This document shows, piece by piece, positions 54,265-63,445 of a stretch of 64,000 nt of DNA. A program made the translations under genes and the position numbers. Where the stretch lies: the NCBI GenBank assembly GCA_963828715.1, contig CAWHFX010000020.1:501210-565209 (forward strand), given 5' to 3'. Every line of letters starts with the position of its first letter. Position 1 is the stretch's first letter. A model generated the notes under the pieces. The model had not been told where the DNA came from and made no database searches. It saw nothing but the letters and a program-made list of their open reading frames with translations. This DNA comes from JAQGMV01 sp963828715 (GTDB lineage Bacteria; Pseudomonadota; Gammaproteobacteria; Burkholderiales; SG8-41).

Positions 54265-54270
54265 TGGTTT

Positions 54271-54309
54271 CTCTCCTTTTATGGAGAGCATACGCTCCGC
54301 TTCAGGAGC
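54271..54309. promoter_or_regulatory. paired operator-like dyads upstream of the antitoxin
   Basis: There are two inverted repeats with the same core, CTCC-N6-GGAG: CTCTCC/GGAGAG at 54271-54288 and GCTCC/GGAGC at 54294-54309. Their centres are 22 bp apart, two helical turns, so two dimers could bind one face. The first dyad includes the antitoxin ribosome-binding site on the minus strand. Confidence 0.55.
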
Positions 54310-54385
54310 GAACAAGGCGGATCGGACCCGGATTCCGCGCTTTCGTGGCAGATTTCCCCCGCGCTACGGCGGCTGAGGGCGTGCC

Positions 54386-56573
54386 TCACGTATGCGCGAC
54401 GCGTTCCCGTGCCGGTGCAATGCTGCCCATTGCGATTTCCAGCGCCTCCGGGTCCACGGGCTTGGTCAGGTGCTCGTCGAAGCCCGCTTCGACGGCTTTT
54501 TGCTTGTCTTCCTGCTGTCCGTACCCGGTGAGCGCCACGAGCCGGATGCGCGCGGTGTCGGCATTCGCCTTCAGTTGCCGCGCGACTTCATAGCCGTCGA
54601 TCTCCGGCAGGCCGATGTCGACGATGGCGACGTCGGGGCGCAGTTCACCAGCGAGCCTGACGGCCGTCTTCCCATCGGCGGCTTCGCTCACCTCGTGCCC
54701 CTGTATCGAAAGCGCGGCGGCAAGCGTCTGCCGCAGGTCGTCGTTGTCGTCGATCAGCAGGACTTTGCGTCGGGACACGGCCAACGTCGTCATCGTCAGC
54801 GCCGGGCCTGCGGCGGGTGCTGCAACTGCCGGAAACCGTACGCTGAATGTCGCGCCGCGCCCTTCTCCTTCGCTTGCTACGCCCACAGTGCCGCCCTGCA
54901 GTTCCGTCAGGCGCTTCACGAGCGCGAGTCCTATCCCCATTCCGCCCGACTTCCGCGCGAGACCCTGGCGGCCCTGAACGAACAGATCGAACACACGGGC
55001 CATCGTCCCCGGGCTGAGGCCGGCGCCCTCGTCCTTCACCCGGAGGACAGCGTGTGAAGCCTCGGACAGCACACTCACCGTGCACGCCGAGTTCTCCGGA
55101 CTGAATTTAAGTGCGTTGTCGAGGAGGTTGGAGAGGATCTGCTCGACGCGCGAGCGGTCGGCGCGAATCCATGTCGGGGATGTGTGCAGCGCAACCCGGT
55201 GGTGCGCCAGGCGGCCCGACGAGCGCCAGGTTTCGACCAGTGCCGCTGCGGCGTCGGCAAGATTGAACACTTCGAACTGGAGATACGCTTTGCCCATGAC
55301 GACCCGGCTGGTATCGAGCAGATCCTCGATGAGCCGTGCAGTCTGTTTTGTCTGGCGCGCGATGACATCGCGAGCGTGCCGTGCCGCCGGGTCGTTCGGA
55401 TCGACCATGTCCAGTAACCGGCTCGCCGACGAGAGCGCGGCAATCGGGTTGCGCAACTCGTGGCTCATCATCGCGATGAACTCGTCCTTAGCGCGATCCG
55501 CTTCCTGCAGGACCTGTTTCTCGCGCTCGAGCAGGCTCTGACGCTCACGGACCGCGGTGGCAGCCTCGTTCAGTGCGAATGCCACTGTTTGCACCTCCGT
55601 GACGTTTTCCAGACCCTTCAACGCCACCGGGTTTCCGGTCGCAATGCCCGGCGCTGCACGCGCGATGCTGGTGACGGGCCCCGATACACGGCGTCCGAGC
55701 CATAACGCGAGAAAAGAGGCGAGCGCGAGCGAAGCCGCGATTCCGGCGCCCATTACCCAGCCCGTGTGCTTTGCCTCTGCCAGAACTTCCTCCGCCGGAA
55801 TGCCGAGGCCCATGCTCCAGTTCGTGAAAGACGACGTCACGTGCGCCGTAAATGCATCCAGTCCTTCCGTCGTACAGCCCGCGATACCACCCTTCCGGCG
55901 CGCGGGCGACTGCTGCGAGGAAGCCTTCACTGGCTTTCTGAGCAGGCGGCGACGGGACTCGTGCGATGAAGTAGCCGTTCGCATCCACGAGGCCGCTGAC
56001 CCAGCCGCGCCCGATGCGTTGCTCTTCGATCGGTGTCAGGAACAGCTCCGGCTTTATGAAGGCAAGCAGCACATATTTGACTTCGCCGCCGCGGAACACC
56101 GGAACCAGGACACGCACGCCGCGTGTCTTGAGGACCGGACCGGTCAGCATCGATCCTACCACGGGCTGTCGCGTGTTCACCACGCGCGCCGCGAGGTCGG
56201 CATCGACGAGGTAGGGCTGACGCGCAACCGACTCGGGTGCTGCAGCGTTGACCACCTGCCTGCCGTCGGGATCGGCGAGGACGATGTTCATCCACGCGGC
56301 CTGACCCTCCAGGACGCGAGTCGCTTCTAGCGCGAACGCTTTCAGATCCCCGCTGTCGAGCGCACGCAAGGACGCAAGTGCATTGAGGGCGGTGACTTGC
56401 CCCTGCACTTGCGCGTCGACTGCTGTCATGGTCGAGCGCAGGCGTTCGACCGCGCCTTCGGCAAACGTGCGCTGCTCCCGTTCGACCAGCAGCGTCGTCA
56501 GGAAGACCGAGAATGCGGTGATCGGAACGATGATTCCGAATGCGAGTAACAGAAGATGCGAGCGTATGCGCAT
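54386..56573 (-). pseudogene. hybrid sensor histidine kinase/response regulator, single frameshift
   Basis: About 728 aa when repaired. There is an N-terminal membrane segment (LLLLAFGIIVPITAFSVFL) and a dCache-like periplasmic sensor (about residues 35-270). A second transmembrane segment (GAGIAASLALASFLALWLG) and HAMP-like linker follow. The kinase has the H-box MMSHELRNPIAALS, the N-box ILSNLLDNALKFS and G-boxes (GGMGIGLALVKRL), and a C-terminal receiver has VDIGLPEIDGYE and the Lys in TKPVDP. One extra base near 55863-55872 separates the sensor from the rest. The ligand is unknown, and no target regulator is nearby. Confidence 0.83.
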
Positions 56574-56838
56574 GCAACAATGGGCGGCGACCGGTCACGA
56601 CGGCGTCAGCGCGCCTCGTCGATTCGAAGCCTCAGCGGCGTGTCAATCGAGCGCGCATAATAGCCGGGAACTCGTGCAGAAAGAACAGTCGGTATGCGGT
56701 TATGCGCGCGCGCTTCGGAACAGGACAATTGTACTTTGAGATGGCGGATGGACATGGGCGGAGCGCATGCGGGCTCGTTGTCAGCAGTGCGCATCGCGAC
56801 GCCGGTCGTTATATCAGGACGCTTCGACGGGAGGATAG

Positions 56839-57603
56839 ATGGGACAGTTGGAAGGAAAGGTTGCGCTCGTTGCGGGAGCAGGACGCAACAACGGCAAAGC
56901 GATCGCGCTTGCGTTCGCACGCGAGGGCGCAGACCTGATACTGGTCGCGCGCGAGCGCAAGCAGCAACTGGATGAAGTTGCGAATGAATGCGAAAAGAGC
57001 GGTTCGAAAGTGATCACGCTGCTCGCCGATCTGAGCGAGTACGAGCAGGTCAACACCGTTGTGCAGCGAGGCAACGAAAAGTTCGGCAGGATCGATGTCC
57101 TCATGTGCTGCACGGGCCGCCGCGCGCACCAGGATTTCTGGCAGATCAGCTACGAGGAATGGCACAAGACGTTCGCGGTCAATCTGCACTCGGCGTTCTA
57201 TCTGGCCAGAGCCGTCGTGCCCGGCATGATGGAGCGCAAGTCCGGCAGTATCGTGGCTTTAGGCGGGATGGCGTCGGTGACCTCGCAGCCGCAGCGGGCG
57301 CACGTGATCGCTTCGAAGACCGGTCTCTACGGCCTCATCAAGGCGCTTGCCCTCGAGCTTGGCCCCTACAACGTGCGTGCGAATCTGATCGCACTGTCGC
57401 TCATCGAGAACGTCAGGGCCAATCCCGAGTGGTATCCGGAACGTGCGGGCGGCAGTTATCCGGCCTCGGAAGTCGCCGACATTCCTCTGCGCAGAATGGG
57501 CAAGCCGCAGGAAGTCGCGAACGTCGCCGTGTTTCTCGCGTCGGACCAGTCGTCGTTCGTGACGGGCGACCGCGTCGTATGCTGCGGTGGTAAATATATG
57601 TGA
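56839..57603 (+). CDS. SDR family protein with atypical cofactor and catalytic motifs
   Basis: A protein of 254 aa that starts MGQLEGKVALVAGAGRNNGKA after GGGAGGATAG. The Rossmann fold is clear (ALAFAREGADLILVARE, NLHSAFYLARAVVPGMM, GPYNVRANLI). The glycine motif reads GAGRNNGKA rather than GASRGIGxA. At the catalytic site, HVIASK has Val where the YxxxK Tyr belongs, and the Ser 13 residues earlier is Gly. Lys and the assisting Asn remain. It may be a non-classical or non-catalytic SDR. Confidence 0.82.
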   Translation: MGQLEGKVALVAGAGRNNGKAIALAFAREGADLILVARERKQQLDEVANECEKSGSKVITLLADLSEYEQVNTVVQRGNEKFGRIDVLMCCTGRRAHQDFWQISYEEWHKTFAVNLHSAFYLARAVVPGMMERKSGSIVALGGMASVTSQPQRAHVIASKTGLYGLIKALALELGPYNVRANLIALSLIENVRANPEWYPERAGGSYPASEVADIPLRRMGKPQEVANVAVFLASDQSSFVTGDRVVCCGGKYM

Positions 57604-57699
57604 GCAGCGGCCGCTGGGACAGCGTGTCCGCTGCGAAGTGACATTCGAAAGCCCATTAGCACCCAGTCCGAGTGTACCGAGGGTCAGGAAGATGAGGAG

Positions 57700-57728
57700 G
57701 CTGCGGAGCAGAGGGGTCCCCGCGAACG
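57700..57728 (-). repeat. 29-bp dispersed repeat, copy 2
   Basis: It is the inverted match (28 of 29) to 25642-25670. It lies in the spacer between the SDR and GFA genes. Similarity weakens quickly outside the core. Confidence 0.6.
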
Positions 57729-57782
57729 AAGCATCCGTTCTGGCGAAGGTGATCTGGCCGCCCGGCCGATGGCCTGAGGCCC

Positions 57783-58181
57783 TCACACCGCCTCCCCGCG
57801 TCCGGCGGGAAACGCCTTCTCCCACTCGCGGCCATTGATGTGTCGGACCGTCATTTCCTCGATCGCCGGAGAGTCGATGCAGCGCGCGTTCACACTGAAA
57901 CCGTCTGGGTGCGAGCGCGGTACGTAGAAAGACTTGATCCCGCACACGGAACAGAAGAGGTGCCGCGCGGTGCCTGTGTTGAACGTGTACGTGGTCAGTA
58001 CATCGTCGCCGCGGATGAGCCTGAACCGGTCCGCCGGTACGATCAGGTGCAGATAGCCGCTGCGGCTGCAGATCGAACAGTTGCAGTCGGACACCATGAG
58101 CCGTCGCGGTGCGATCACTTCGAACTTCACGCGGCCGCAGTGGCAGCCTCCGGAATAAGCGACCATGGCGGTTTCGCTCAT
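57783..58181 (-). CDS. GFA family zinc protein (glutathione-dependent formaldehyde-activating type)
   Basis: A protein of 132 aa with zinc-binding cysteine pairs GGCHCGRVKFE (CxC), DCNCSICSRSG (CxxC) and LFCSVCGIKSFY, the standard GFA/CENP-V pattern. Members bind glutathione or glutathione adducts, but most have no proven activity. Its ATG overlaps the stop of the lyase gene by 4 nt, so it is the last gene of the HupE-lyase-GFA operon. Confidence 0.87.
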   Translation of the reverse strand: MSETAMVAYSGGCHCGRVKFEVIAPRRLMVSDCNCSICSRSGYLHLIVPADRFRLIRGDDVLTTYTFNTGTARHLFCSVCGIKSFYVPRSHPDGFSVNARCIDSPAIEEMTVRHINGREWEKAFPAGRGEAV

Positions 58182-59657
58182 AGGCTCGGCTTCGACGTGG
58201 TTGCGGTAAGCGCGCCGAACGCCTGTTCGAGCATCGCATCGGCCCGTGCCAGTGCTGCCGCACGTTCTTCGAGCCAGCCGCGCTCGGAGCGCAGTGTCTC
58301 GTCGTGCTCCGACAGCATGCGCGCGACCTCCGCAAGCTGCGGTCCGCCAAGCCCTTTGCGGCCGAAGACCATATATTCGGCGCTGACGACTCGTGCGAAA
58401 TCCGCTTCGTTCAGCGGAAAGTCGTCCCCGCTCTGCTCGCGATACAGCCGCGCAGCCTCCTGGTATGGAATCTCGTCCAGCTTCAGCTCTCGTGAGCGTC
58501 CGTAGTCGGTGAGGGTCGAGGCGAAATGGTGGCCGATACGAAACGGAACGTCGTTTCGCTGCATGAGCGCGTCGGCGATCTCGGTGGTGGTCGAGTAGTC
58601 GTCCCGAACCTCGGCCAGCGCGCGTGCCTTGTTCACCACGATGCCATCGACGACCTGCTGGAACAGCCTGAACACCTGCAGCGGTCTGGCGCAGGGCACG
58701 GGATCGTAGCTGCGATAGTCGAACATGCCGGTGCGAGTGTTATGGGCGATCAGGAAAACGGCATGCATGTCGGCGAGCATCAGACTCGACTGCGCACGCA
58801 ACTGCTCCAGCGCCGCCGGGTTGCGCTTCTGCGGCATGATACTGCTCACGCCCGTGAGCTCACCGGCTGCCAGCATGAACCACGGGTGAGGCTCGGCGTA
58901 TTGAGCGTGGATGTCCTGCGCGAAGAGTCCGATCTGAATGGCTGCGATGGCGAGCGCACCGGCGACTTCGAGGGCGCTGTCCACGGGACCGAGATGATTC
59001 GCGTCGTACGCGTTCTCGACGAGTCCCTCGAAACCGAGCAGTTCCGCCAGCCGTTCACGATCGAGTGGGAAGCTCGACGTCGCGAGCGCCGCTGCTCCGA
59101 GCGGGTTGCGGTTTACGCGCGTGTAGGCCTGCTGCAGGCGCTCGGTTTCGCGGCCGAGCGCGGCTGTGAAAGCGAGCAGGTAGTGTGCGAACGTCGTCGG
59201 CTGTGCCTGCACGCCGTGGGTGTAGGCGGGAATGATCGTCTCCGTGTGACGGCTCGCGAGGTCGACGAGCTTCTCGCACGCGGTCACGAGCGCCTCGGAT
59301 TTCCTGCAGAAGACCGTCGCGCAGGTTCATGCGGGCGATCGTCGAGGCGATGTCCTGCCGGCTGCGGCCGGTGTGCAGTCGCGACGCATCGGCACCGACG
59401 ATGGCGGTGAGCTTCGGCTCGTAGTCGAGATAGTCCGCAGACGTGCCTGCGCCCCGCTTCGCGATGCTGCGCGACAGCTCCGCGATGCCGCGCGCAATGG
59501 CGCGTGCAGTGGCGTGTGGCACGAGTCCTCTTTCCGCCAGCATCACGATGGACGCCTTGTTGATGCTGTCGAGAAACTCGACGGACCGGCCGCCGCCGCG
59601 GAAGATCTCGTTGATGTCGTTTGCCCCGGCGGGAGCGGGTTCAGTGTGCGTGCTCAT
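58178..59657 (-). pseudogene. argininosuccinate lyase-like protein (fumarase/aspartase superfamily), single frameshift
   Basis: About 492 aa when repaired, starting MSTHTEPAPAGANDINEIF. The superfamily signature GVSSIMPQKRNPAALEQL holds the catalytic Ser loop. LHTGRSRQDIASTIARMNLRD and YTHGVQAQPTTFAHYL are the ASL-like substrate and His blocks. An extra base at 59295 breaks the frame between LLQEIR and VTACEKLVDLA. No arg genes are adjacent, and the context with HupE and GFA suggests a catabolic C-N lyase (EDDS lyase-like is one option) rather than ArgH. Confidence 0.8.
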
Positions 59658-61021
59658 CGCTGCGTGCCTCACGATTCGAGATGGTACGCGTCGCATCGGC
59701 AACATGCGTGCGGTTCTGTCTTACGACGTTCACGAGCCAACCGAGAGCGACCACCGCGACCAGCACGAACGCCCATCGCGTGAGACTCGCGAGTGCAGCG
59801 GCATCCAGAGTCGGCAACGGAAATCGCATGAGCTGCTCGCCGCGTTCCGTCAGCCAGTGCCAGGCCGTATGGATGACGAAAGCCGACACGATGATCGTGC
59901 CCATGCGCTCCGGAACGATCCTGAAGAGCGCATTTAGAACCGGCACGACGAGGACGAGGACGAGAAGCTGCCCGACCTCGACGCCCGCGTTGAACGCGAA
60001 TAGTGCCGTAAGCAGATGCTCACCGGCGAACTGAAGCTCCTGCTTCAACTGGAACGAAAACGCGAAACCGTGCACCAGCCCGAGCATGAACGCGATAACC
60101 CAGCGCCGCTCCACCTTCGCACCGATGATGTTCTCGAGCGCGACATACAGAATCGAAATCGCGATGAGCGTTTCGATGAGCGGAGGAAACCACAGCGCGT
60201 CCGGACCGAGGCCGAAAGCGGACGCGATCAGCGTGATCGAATGCGCGACCGTGAAGCCGGTGACGATCACCGCAAGCGGCACGATGCGCCTGAACGGGAT
60301 CACGAGACAGAGCAGAAAGAGCAGATGGTCGGCGCCGGAGAGTATGTGCAGGAAGCCGGACTCGACGAAGCGCAAGGCTGCGTGATGCCAGCGCGGATCG
60401 AGTCGCACGATGCCCTCGTCGCCGTGGTACTCGAAAACCCGCACTGCGCCGTCCGGCAGAACGTATCGGAGCACCGTGCGCGTGCGAATGCCGAGCTTCT
60501 CCAGCCGCGGATGGATGGAGAACTCCGAATGCGCGGAGGCGATCGGGTATTCGAGCAGCGCGTCCATGAGAAGCTGCTCCCAGAAGAGCTCGCTCGTCGC
60601 GGGCAGAGCCGGCGCTGCCAGGTGAGCGAGCGCGCCGTCGAACGTCGCGAAGGATCGATCCGATTCGAGTGAGAGGCGCGTCTCGACGATGCGCGGCGCC
60701 GCAAGCGGCTGATCGTTCTCGATAGAGCCGCACGTTGTCCGCTATCCACAGCGCGGCGGCCTCCCGCAGCGCCGCTGATGCGCGTGCCACGTCGAGCGCG
60801 CCCGAGGGCCGGCGCGGGTAATCGACGTCACGCATCGCCTTGAGCGGAACGCGAACGAGGAGTTGCAGCCGCTCGCCGGACGGTCTCACGTACGCCTGCA
60901 CGGTCACGTCTGCGGGTATGTCGTGAGCGGACGCGTCGAACGCGACGAAACACACCGCCCACATCGCGAGCAGAGCGAGAAGACGCAACCGGAAGGCGCC
61001 CGAAGTCGCAATAGTCATCAT
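59641..61021 (-). pseudogene. HupE/UreJ-family membrane protein, single frameshift
   Basis: About 459 aa when repaired. A signal peptide (FRLRLLALLAMWAVCFVAF) precedes a soluble extracellular half that starts HDIPADVTVQAYVRP. The C-terminal half is a HupE-like membrane domain: FLHILSGADHLLFLLCLV, LAVIVTGFTVAHSITLI and MLGLVHGFAFSFQ, with His residues that could handle nickel. An extra base at 60721 splits the soluble half. Its stop lies 17 nt inside the lyase gene, so the two are coupled. Confidence 0.78.
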
Positions 61022-61073
61022 TGCCAGCCGCACGTATACTGTTTTCGGCGTTCCGGCGCAAAGGGGAGGAGGA

Positions 61074-62270
61074 ATGACAGCGACAAAGGCGTGGAGCAAG
61101 CGCAACCTTCGCATCGGCGGCGCATTCGTGCTTGCGCTGGCCGCACTCGGCGCGTGCCAGAGTGTGTTCGACCGTCAGGCGGATTCAGCCGCCGGAACGG
61201 GCGTCATCGCACCGGTGTTCGAAGTCGATCCGCTCTGGCCCAAACCGCTGCCGCATCACTGGCTGCTCGGCATGACGATCGGAATCTGGGTCGACGAGCA
61301 GGACCACGTCTGGATCATTCATCGTACCTCTGCCACGCTGCATGCGAACGAACGCGCGCTCGAACTGGGCGTGGGCGAATGCTGCCGCGGTGCGCCGCCG
61401 GTGCTCGAGTTCGATCCGGAGGGCAATCTCGTGCGCGCGTGGGGCGGCCCCGGCCAAGGCTACGAATGGCCCGGGTCGAATCACGGCATCCACATCGACC
61501 ACAAGGGTTATGTCTGGATCGGTGGCAACGGGCCCAAGGACGCGCACATCCTGAAGTTCACCAAGGATGGCAAGTTCGTCATGCAGGTCGGCGCGCTCGG
61601 CAAGAACGGTGGCAGTAACGATCCGAACAACTTCGGCCGTGTTGCGAAAATCTGGGTGGATCCGCAAACCAACGAAGCCTATGTCGCAGACGGCTATCAG
61701 AACCGCCGCGTCGCGGTGCTCGATGCAGACACCGGGAAAATGAAGCGTTACTGGGGCGCCTACGGCAACCGGCCCGACGACAAGGACCTCGGCAAATACG
61801 ATCCGAAGGCGCCGCCGCCCCAGCAGTTCAGAAATCCGGTGCATTGCGTCGAGCGCAGCAACGATAACCTGATCTACGTCTGCGATCGCCAGGCGGACCG
61901 CATCCAGGTCTTCACACCCGACGGCAAGTTCGTAAAGGAAGCGCACTACGCGCGTGAGACGCTCGGGTCGGGTTCCACGTGGGATCTCGCTTTTTCGAAA
62001 GATCCGCAGCAGCGCTTCATCTTCCTCGCGGATGGCACCAACGAGAAGGTGCGCGTGATCCTGCGCGAGACGCTGACCGAGATCACGAACTTCGGCGATG
62101 GCGGTCGTCAGCCCGGCCAGTTCTACGGCGTTCACAGCATCGCGGTGGATTCGAAGGGCAATCTCTACACGACCGAGACGTACGAAGGTAAGCGCCTGCA
62201 GAAGTTCGTATACAAGGGCATGGGCACGGTGGCACGCGAGCAGGGCGTGCTGTGGCCGCGGGCGCGTTAA
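61074..62270 (+). CDS. NHL-type beta-propeller lipoprotein
   Basis: A protein of 398 aa. The ATG at 61074 follows GGGGAGGAGG. The leader ends in a lipobox ALGAC (Cys28). Blades include GIWVDEQDHVWIIHR, PVLEFDPEGNLVRAWGGPG, GIHIDHKGYVWIGGNG, EAYVADGYQNRRVAVLD and SIAVDSKGNLYTTETYEG, as in NHL-repeat or peptidyl-alpha-hydroxyglycine lyase-like proteins. The N-terminal PLWPKPLPHHWLLG is characteristic of a family often found beside Bug genes. It is probably lipid-anchored and periplasm-facing. Confidence 0.85.
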   Translation: MTATKAWSKRNLRIGGAFVLALAALGACQSVFDRQADSAAGTGVIAPVFEVDPLWPKPLPHHWLLGMTIGIWVDEQDHVWIIHRTSATLHANERALELGVGECCRGAPPVLEFDPEGNLVRAWGGPGQGYEWPGSNHGIHIDHKGYVWIGGNGPKDAHILKFTKDGKFVMQVGALGKNGGSNDPNNFGRVAKIWVDPQTNEAYVADGYQNRRVAVLDADTGKMKRYWGAYGNRPDDKDLGKYDPKAPPPQQFRNPVHCVERSNDNLIYVCDRQADRIQVFTPDGKFVKEAHYARETLGSGSTWDLAFSKDPQQRFIFLADGTNEKVRVILRETLTEITNFGDGGRQPGQFYGVHSIAVDSKGNLYTTETYEGKRLQKFVYKGMGTVAREQGVLWPRAR

Positions 62271-62316
62271 GCGCCGGAGCGAAAGCGCGCCTCGAAGTGG
62301 CATCGGAGGAGAACGT

Positions 62317-63300
62317 ATGAAGTCGAGTCTCTCAATCGCGCTCGTCTTGCTGTTTGCAGGCGCAACCTGTGCGCATGCTGCTCAGCGGCCCCGTGACGAC
62401 GGCGCGCAGCCCTACCCGTCGCGGCCAATCCGCGTCATCGTGCCGCAGGCGCCTGGCGGCAGTAACGACATCATGGCACGCTACGTCGGCGGCCTGCTCG
62501 CGGAGCGCCTTGGCAAACAGGTGGTGATCGATAACCGGCCGGGCGCCGAGGGCATGATCGGTACGGAGACCGTCGCGCGCGCAAATCCCGACGGCTATAC
62601 GCTGCTCATGGCCTCGACCGCCTTCACCATGAATCCGGCCGTCATCAAGAAACTGCCGTACGATCCGATCAAGGATTTCGACTGGGTGGCGATGTTCGGC
62701 CGCGCGCCGACCGTCGTTACGGTCGGGACATCGCTGCCGGTCAATTCGCTGCAGGATCTGATCGCGCTGGGTAAGGCGAAGCCGAATTACCTCACGATCG
62801 CTTCGGCGGGCGGCTTCATGCATTTCGCTTCCGCGATGTTTCGCAGCCGCGCCGGCATCACGGCGGAGATCGCACTCTACAAGGGCGGTGCGCCGGCGCT
62901 GATCGATGTGATCTCGGGGCAGGCGCACGTCGCGTGTGCGACTGCCGTTACCGCCGGCTCCCTGATTCGTTCAGGCAAGCTGAAACCGCTCGCGGTCAGC
63001 AGTGCGAAACGGTTGCCCGCGATGCCAGACGTGCCGACGTCCGCCGAGGCGGGGTTGCCGAGCTACGACGCCGACATCTGGTGGGCGTGGGCCACTACGG
63101 CTCACACACCGGCTGCGGTGCTCAACAAGCTGAATACGGAGATCGGCGCGATTCTGACAACGCCGGAGACGGCGAAGCGGTTCGCCGTCGAGAGTGCCGA
63201 AGTGGAGATCCGCACGCCGGCGGAGATGCGCAGGATGATTCCCGAGGATCTGGCGAAATGGGATAAGGTTGCGCGCGACGCAGGGATGCCGAAGCAGTGA
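62317..63300 (+). CDS. Bug-family TTT substrate-binding protein
   Basis: A protein of 327 aa. The ATG at 62317 follows GGAGGAGAACGT. A signal peptide MKSSLSIALVLLFAGATCAH leads to YPSRPIRVIVPQAPGGSND. It has DNRPGAEGMIGTETVA, PDGYTLLMAS, ALYKGGAPALIDVISG, MPDVPTSAEAGLPSYD and a tail AEMRRMIPEDLAKWDKVARD. It lies 46 nt after the beta-propeller lipoprotein in the same direction, so the two are likely co-transcribed. Confidence 0.9.
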   Translation: MKSSLSIALVLLFAGATCAHAAQRPRDDGAQPYPSRPIRVIVPQAPGGSNDIMARYVGGLLAERLGKQVVIDNRPGAEGMIGTETVARANPDGYTLLMASTAFTMNPAVIKKLPYDPIKDFDWVAMFGRAPTVVTVGTSLPVNSLQDLIALGKAKPNYLTIASAGGFMHFASAMFRSRAGITAEIALYKGGAPALIDVISGQAHVACATAVTAGSLIRSGKLKPLAVSSAKRLPAMPDVPTSAEAGLPSYDADIWWAWATTAHTPAAVLNKLNTEIGAILTTPETAKRFAVESAEVEIRTPAEMRRMIPEDLAKWDKVARDAGMPKQ

Positions 63301-63334
63301 AGACCGCTTCGCTGTTGCAGTCCGGCTTGTGTAA

Positions 63335-63433
63335 CGTTCGCCCTGAGGAAGCCGGCAGGGGCTGTCTCGAAGGGTGAACGGCATTGTCGTCCGTGCTTCG
63401 AGACGGCGTCGGTTCGCCTCCTCGGCACGAACG
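63335..63433. repeat. intergenic repeat, family 2, second site
   Basis: It contains CGTTCGCCCTGAGGAAGCC, GGGGCTGTCTCGAAGGGTG and CCGTGCTTCGAGACGGCG, the words seen at 41826-42014. CGTTCGCCCT and AGGGTGAACG pair at 9 of 10 positions, so it can fold into a hairpin between the convergent Bug genes. Confidence 0.6.
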
Positions 63434-63445
63434 CTGAAGCCAGTT

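Noticed and set aside
54271..54288. CTCTCC-N6-GGAGAG as a terminator
   Set aside because: It lies in the 5' region of the antitoxin, has no U-tract and repeats 22 bp away, so an operator fits better.
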